A stretch of 64,000 nt of DNA from CAVUAF01 sp963739375 (lineage in GTDB: Bacteria; Acidobacteriota; Terriglobia; Terriglobales; Acidobacteriaceae). Location: the NCBI GenBank assembly GCA_963739375.1, contig CAVUAF010000014.1, positions 248,001 to 312,000 of the forward strand. Direction: 5' to 3'. Position numbers and translations under genes: made by a program. Numbering within the stretch: position 1 is the stretch's first letter; each line of letters begins with the position of its first letter. Positions 63,266-64,000 of the stretch are shown here, piece after piece. The notes under the pieces were generated by a model. That model worked only from the letters and a program-made list of their open reading frames with translations, searched no databases and had not been told where the DNA came from.

Positions 63266-64000
63266 ATGCCTGTCTGCAAACTGACTGCCGTCCTGTTGGC
63301 GTGCCTGCTCGCGGCAAGTTCGACGGCCCTGCTGGCGCAGCCGGGCCCGCCTCCGCATTCCCTCCCCAAGTTCACCGCGAGGACCGAGTTGGTGACGGTG
63401 CCGGTCGTCGTCCTGCGTCGCCACAGCCCGGCGGAGCAGCTGCGTTTTAAGGGCTGGCTGGATGAGCCGGTGACGGGCCTCAGCAAGGACGACTTCACCA
63501 TCGAAGAGGACGGACTGCGGAAGCCGCTGGCTTCCTTCGAGGAGATTCACGGCGTAAGCCCGGCAGTGAAGGCGGTGGCGTCGCCACCGGGCGTCTTCAC
63601 CAACGAGGTCGCGTCCGAAGGCCCGGTGGCCATGGTCGTGATTCTGCTGGACCAGATTAATACGCCCTACTTCTACCAGGAAGCTACCAAGAAGCGGCTG
63701 TTGGAATATTTGCAGCGCGACTTCCGCGGCGACCGCCCCGCCATGTTGGTGGTCCTGCATCCCAGCGGCCTGCGGGTCCTCCATGATTTCACCAGCGACC
63801 CTCAGGTCCTGGTGAACGTCCTGCAGCGCCTCAAGAGCAACTTCCTGCACGATCCGGCGCTCGACAACCAGGTGCAGGCGGAGAACAGCGGCGCCCTCTC
63901 CCAGCAGATTGACATCGCCCGGGAATATGCGGCCATGGAACAGGAGTTCATTACCGGCTCTGCGACCGGCGCGCGCTATGAGCAACAGCTCTCGCGATTC
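63266..64000 (+). CDS. VWFA-related acidobacterial domain protein, partial
   Basis: The first 245 codons are present; the gene runs off the window. A signal peptide (about 1-25) is followed by a domain with the pattern of the VWFA-related acidobacterial family: the RTELVTVPVVV start, VTGLSKDDFTIEEDG, and the MIDAS-like VAMVVILLDQINT. Such secreted proteins are expanded in Acidobacteria and have no known function. GGGGAGA precedes the ATG. The gene is the best phylum marker in the window. Confidence 0.85.
   Translation, partial: MPVCKLTAVLLACLLAASSTALLAQPGPPPHSLPKFTARTELVTVPVVVLRRHSPAEQLRFKGWLDEPVTGLSKDDFTIEEDGLRKPLASFEEIHGVSPAVKAVASPPGVFTNEVASEGPVAMVVILLDQINTPYFYQEATKKRLLEYLQRDFRGDRPAMLVVLHPSGLRVLHDFTSDPQVLVNVLQRLKSNFLHDPALDNQVQAENSGALSQQIDIAREYAAMEQEFITGSATGARYEQQLSRF

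Overview
The window looks like a G+C-rich chromosomal segment of an acidobacterium (Acidobacteriota, Terriglobia-like). The partial gene at the right edge has the VWFA-related acidobacterial architecture. There are small basic coiled-coil proteins, a FecR-domain protein and short AACTGACAAC-type intergenic repeats of the sort I associate with that phylum. Genes are tightly packed, many with 4-nt ATGA overlaps. No phage, IS element, CRISPR array or rRNA was seen.

Layout. 0-1.7 kb: a YwiC-like membrane protein and the RIC iron-sulfur repair protein. 1.8-9.3 kb (minus): a self-contained fructose-family PTS (EIIC, EIIB, HPr-EI-EIIA fusion) followed by a secreted GH38 alpha-mannosidase that carries frameshifts. 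9.4-17.0 kb (minus): a seven-gene operon for anaerobic aromatic degradation, had-oah-bcrC-bcrB-bcrA-bcrD-SDR, encoding an ATP-dependent (class I) benzoyl-CoA reductase and the ring-opening steps. 17.1-26.2 kb: envelope genes (a transpeptidase-domain protein and a SpoIID-metalloprotease fusion, facing a membrane protein, an alpha-2-macroglobulin with a thioester, and DUF1175). 26.3-35.2 kb (minus): a redox module with cytochrome c, a four-cluster Fe-S protein, NrfD, a haem-motif sensor kinase, a sigma54 response regulator and archaemetzincin, flanked by a GcvH-like protein, a cysteine synthase-like enzyme and an unknown anchored protein. 35.3-42.2 kb: FecR, a large MEDS/PAS hybrid kinase, UbiX, a PflX-type radical SAM enzyme and an alcohol dehydrogenase. 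42.2-45.7 kb: a block of small unknown genes. 45.9-64 kb: tRNA-Ile2, an ABC permease, ferredoxin-linked 2-oxoacid oxidoreductase, aldo/keto reductase, SucA, CoxG-like, GdhA, APC permease, MBL hydrolase, QueG, an unknown helical protein, an M48 protease and the VWFA protein.

How it fits together. Five intergenic sites match GTGA-N6-TCAC exactly and a sixth is one base off. They lie upstream of ric, the benzoyl-CoA operon, the cytochrome c module, the unknown/cysK pair, the PflX-like gene and the 2-oxoacid:ferredoxin oxidoreductase. This suggests one CRP/FNR-family regulon for low-oxygen redox metabolism; its regulator is not in the window. A second, independent operator, TTGTTCY-N6-GGAACAM, occurs three times between 42.2 and 44.6 kb. 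The ferredoxin oxidoreductase could supply low-potential electrons for benzoyl-CoA reduction, while SucA and GdhA nearby act on the same 2-oxoglutarate node.

Caution: seven genes (GH38, oah, the haem kinase, nrfD, the ABC permease, and both oxidoreductase genes) contain single-base indels although the protein reads through correctly on both sides. Sequence error is the simplest explanation.
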